Positions 12,046 to 14,396 of a stretch of 14,396 nt of DNA are shown here, one piece after another. The position numbers and the translations under genes are program-made. How positions within the stretch are numbered: position 1 is the first letter of the stretch; every line of letters starts with the position of its first letter. The notes beneath the pieces were generated by a model that saw only the letters and a program-made list of their open reading frames with translations, was not told where the DNA came from and did no database searches. The DNA comes from Mobilitalea sp. (GTDB lineage: Bacteria; Bacillota_A; Clostridia; Lachnospirales; Lachnospiraceae): positions 1-14,396 of the forward strand of contig JARKQP010000927.1 of assembly GCA_029974875.1 (NCBI GenBank), in the 5' to 3' direction.

Positions 12046-14396
12046 TCAATATATTGCTCCAGGTGAATAATCTTCACTCATCTTACGGTCAGAATAGTAA
12101 ATGCAGAAATCCCCTGCATAAAAATTGAACATAGGACCTTTGTAACTATCCTTTGACAGAGGCGGATTTTCCATTACCCACATACTGCAGTTACCGCGGT
12201 TCTTATAATTTGCTGCATTCACGTAGCTCAAATGCCGCTTTTTATCCTCATCAATGGTGTAGATATCCAGGTTTACAATAATATAGCCCCCATTAAGCCA
12301 GAAGCTTTCATCATAATCAATACCGTGCTTATCAGCGTGACCCATGACGTCATACCCTTTTGGGCCTGCATGCACATCATTCGGGATATAATATTCCCCA
12401 TACCATCTTTGCATGGATTTATCCGACTTGCTGGTTGTTATCCCACTTGCCACAATATCACCATAACAATCCAGTTTCTTTATAGACGCCGTATAATCCT
12501 GCCCTACCAGTGTCCTGAATGCATAGCCTAGCTGTATTTTTGAAAATGTGAACATCCCTGAACGTTGCCAGAAAAACTTACCGTATTTCACGTTCCTGAG
12601 TGCCGCCGTGGACTTCATTTCAGACTGGGGTATCCCAAGGTTTGGGTCACCTGTATAGGTGGATTTGATATTCAGGGAATCCAGTGCACCTCCAACCTTG
12701 ACCAGGGCTCTGGTTTTACCGTTGATTTCCTCCGTGTAATAGAGATCCACCGCTTTCCGGTTTTTCCCGCCCTTGTCTACATAATAGAAGGAGGGCTTGA
12801 TGACAACGCTTGTTACATCTGAATACATATTGCCTATAGTATCAAGGGAATACCTGACCATGTAACCTGTCTTTAGGATTCCCTGGTTCTTATAATATGG
12901 ATGGCTACCGCTTACCAGGGGGAAGGTGTATTTTACGTTCCTGCCGCTGTCATTCCCATACTGGTCATTCGTACCCACCGTATAGGTATAATAATTCCCC
13001 TTATTATATGCAGCCTTTTTGGTCCCATCCGTATATTTGGGGCTGTTCTTTTTTAATCCTGAGGATCCGGTGATCCGGAATACCTCCTGCCACAGCGGGT
13101 AGTCCGAGATATCATACACGGTCAGCCCGTAAATCCTTCCGGATACTTCGAACCTTACTGTTTCTGTAGCCACATAGTGCATCCTGTCCCTGTTCGCATA
13201 AGTTTCCGTATTGTTGATATAATCCTCCCCGTTGACGGCCACGGTCCGGAAGTCGGCCGTATAGACCCCTTCCGTTATCCAGGTCGGCAGATAGAACCTT
13301 ATTGTGGCTCTCCCCAGCGTAACCCATGTTCCTGCCCTGATATAGTCGTCATTCTTCTGCTTTCCGTCGCTTCCTACATCCACGAATATGTCAAAGGGAA
13401 ACCTGACCTCATTACGGAGCAGCCCATTTTTTTCTGCGATATAGGAAGCCATGTCATCATGCAGGGAACGGGAAAAATCCCGTGTGTAATATCCCGTCAT
13501 GCCGGTATGGAAACCCGTGTTTGAAATCCTTACCGTGAAATCGGATAGCGTTGGATCCGGATCCAGTACCAGCTCCACACATCCTTCCGTCGGATCGACC
13601 AGCTGCACGTACTTGTCATTGTCCGCGACTACGACCGGGTCACAGACCACCGGCGTGTGTATCACGACATCATTGGTACCCGATATTCCGTAGCTGGCGG
13701 TCGCCCCTTTGGAGGATCCCACCCTTGCCACCGCATCATAGGTAATCGTGCCGTTTGAGGCATAGATACCATTTTTCTTCCTGGCCTCTATCACCTGGTC
13801 GTTCCTGTATAATGTATTCTTATTCGTGAAGGTGGTGCACTGGGGTATAGCTCCCGTATTAATGTCCGGAGCTTCCGTTTCTGTTATTGCTCCGCTTATT
13901 ACCGTTTGCCCGCCAAATACAAGCATGTCACTCCTTACCCGGCATTTTCCCGTCTGGGTCAGTGCCTGGTAACTGAAGTCCTCCCTGGGTACGGACGGCC
14001 TGCTTGTGCCGCCCGAAACCATCTGGGAAGGGAGGGTGATCCCATTAACTGCTTCATTAGGCGGGATGATGTGGTAGCTCTCACTGGTATCATGAATATA
14101 ACTGATTGCCGGAGGGGTGTAATATGCCCTGTCCGGGGTGAGGGTAAGGGATCCGCCCGGGAGCGCATAATTCCGCAGGACCGCACTCCCGATGTTGTAA
14201 TAGTCCAGGTTCATGATCTCCCAGTACCCGTATGCCCTGGGTACTGATATATATTGCGTGACAGTCACCGTTTCCGTCTGGGACTTCCCTCCCCCTGCAC
14301 TACCCGGCGTCGCTCTCTTCCAGGTTAGGATGTAGCTCTTGGAAACCCTCACGGAATAATGCTTGATGCCCACCTTCTTCTCGAAGAAATACCCCA
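12046..14396 (-). CDS. Large protein of unknown function, C-terminal part (DUF5704-like)
   Basis: An open frame on the minus strand enters from the right edge (YFFEKKVGIKHYSVRVS) and ends at 12046, giving about 783 residues. The GTG at 14373 is in frame but is not a convincing start, because similar-looking coding sequence continues upstream. The protein is rich in Tyr, Thr, Ser, Gly and Asn, with many beta-like alternating stretches (PRAYGYWEIMNLDYYNIGSA, LPTWITEGVYTADFRTVAVN). It lacks membrane spans and a C-terminal anchor motif, and ends with WVMENPPL and FNFYAGDFCIYYSD. From memory it resembles the uncharacterised DUF5704 proteins of Lachnospiraceae, often large and probably exported; I cannot confirm this here. 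Spot counts give about 53% G+C in 60 bases at 13561 against 40% at 11461 in the neighbouring peroxidase gene, which suggests separate ancestry. No function is assigned. Confidence 0.8.
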   Translation of the reverse strand, partial: GYFFEKKVGIKHYSVRVSKSYILTWKRATPGSAGGGKSQTETVTVTQYISVPRAYGYWEIMNLDYYNIGSAVLRNYALPGGSLTLTPDRAYYTPPAISYIHDTSESYHIIPPNEAVNGITLPSQMVSGGTSRPSVPREDFSYQALTQTGKCRVRSDMLVFGGQTVISGAITETEAPDINTGAIPQCTTFTNKNTLYRNDQVIEARKKNGIYASNGTITYDAVARVGSSKGATASYGISGTNDVVIHTPVVCDPVVVADNDKYVQLVDPTEGCVELVLDPDPTLSDFTVRISNTGFHTGMTGYYTRDFSRSLHDDMASYIAEKNGLLRNEVRFPFDIFVDVGSDGKQKNDDYIRAGTWVTLGRATIRFYLPTWITEGVYTADFRTVAVNGEDYINNTETYANRDRMHYVATETVRFEVSGRIYGLTVYDISDYPLWQEVFRITGSSGLKKNSPKYTDGTKKAAYNKGNYYTYTVGTNDQYGNDSGRNVKYTFPLVSGSHPYYKNQGILKTGYMVRYSLDTIGNMYSDVTSVVIKPSFYYVDKGGKNRKAVDLYYTEEINGKTRALVKVGGALDSLNIKSTYTGDPNLGIPQSEMKSTAALRNVKYGKFFWQRSGMFTFSKIQLGYAFRTLVGQDYTASIKKLDCYGDIVASGITTSKSDKSMQRWYGEYYIPNDVHAGPKGYDVMGHADKHGIDYDESFWLNGGYIIVNLDIYTIDEDKKRHLSYVNAANYKNRGNCSMWVMENPPLSKDSYKGPMFNFYAGDFCIYYSDRKMSEDYSPGAIY

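Noticed and set aside
13112..14247. Several plus- and minus-strand ORFs of 60-115 codons inside the large gene
   Set aside because: They are shadows of a long GC-rich coding frame that runs unbroken through the whole region.

Overview
The window looks like a chromosomal segment of a Firmicute in class Clostridia, most likely Lachnospiraceae-like. This rests on moderate G+C, strong purine Shine-Dalgarno sites, TTG starts with good ribosome sites, a cobalamin riboswitch of the common Firmicutes type, and the protein families present. Species cannot be read from the sequence.

Positions 1-7730 (minus strand) hold a late-stage cobalamin (vitamin B12) operon read right to left: promoter, AdoCbl riboswitch with terminator/antiterminator, a possible 50-codon leader ORF, cobT, cobU, cobS, a short second CobU-like gene, a cobC-like phosphatase, cbiB, a cobD-like aminotransferase, and cobQ/cbiP, which runs off the left edge. 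These enzymes cover adenosylcobyric acid formation (CobQ), the aminopropanol arm (CobD, CbiB) and nucleotide-loop assembly (CobU, CobT, CobC, CobS). No corrin-ring methylases or metal transporters are in view. Several genes overlap by a few bases, suggesting coupled translation.

The unusual part lies inside this operon. A palindromic repeat of about 75 bp occurs three times, each at the start of a gene (short cobU, cobC, cobD), with a compensatory base change in its inner stem. In cobD its 3' arm grades into a 12-bp/36-bp minisatellite that encodes a His-rich N-terminal extension of about 108 residues. CobC carries a second, unrelated 18-bp minisatellite that encodes a charged C-terminal tail. 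Both arrays keep the reading frame.

Positions 7731-8920 hold a terminator, a structured stretch that may be a 3' UTR or small RNA, a TTG-started gene for a zinc-dependent phospholipase C-like protein (minus), and a divergent promoter region. Positions 8921-10240 hold a CNNM/CBS/CorC-type membrane protein (plus) with its own promoter and terminator. Positions 10281-11984 hold two paralogous Cys glutathione peroxidases (plus). The first has a consensus promoter whose -10 lies in an OhrR-like dyad. A minisatellite of about 15-16 bp fills most of the gap between the two, and its unit matches the stop-codon context of the first gene.

Positions 12046-14396 (minus) hold the C-terminal 780-odd residues of a large protein with a different base composition, tentatively a DUF5704-type protein, cut by the right edge.
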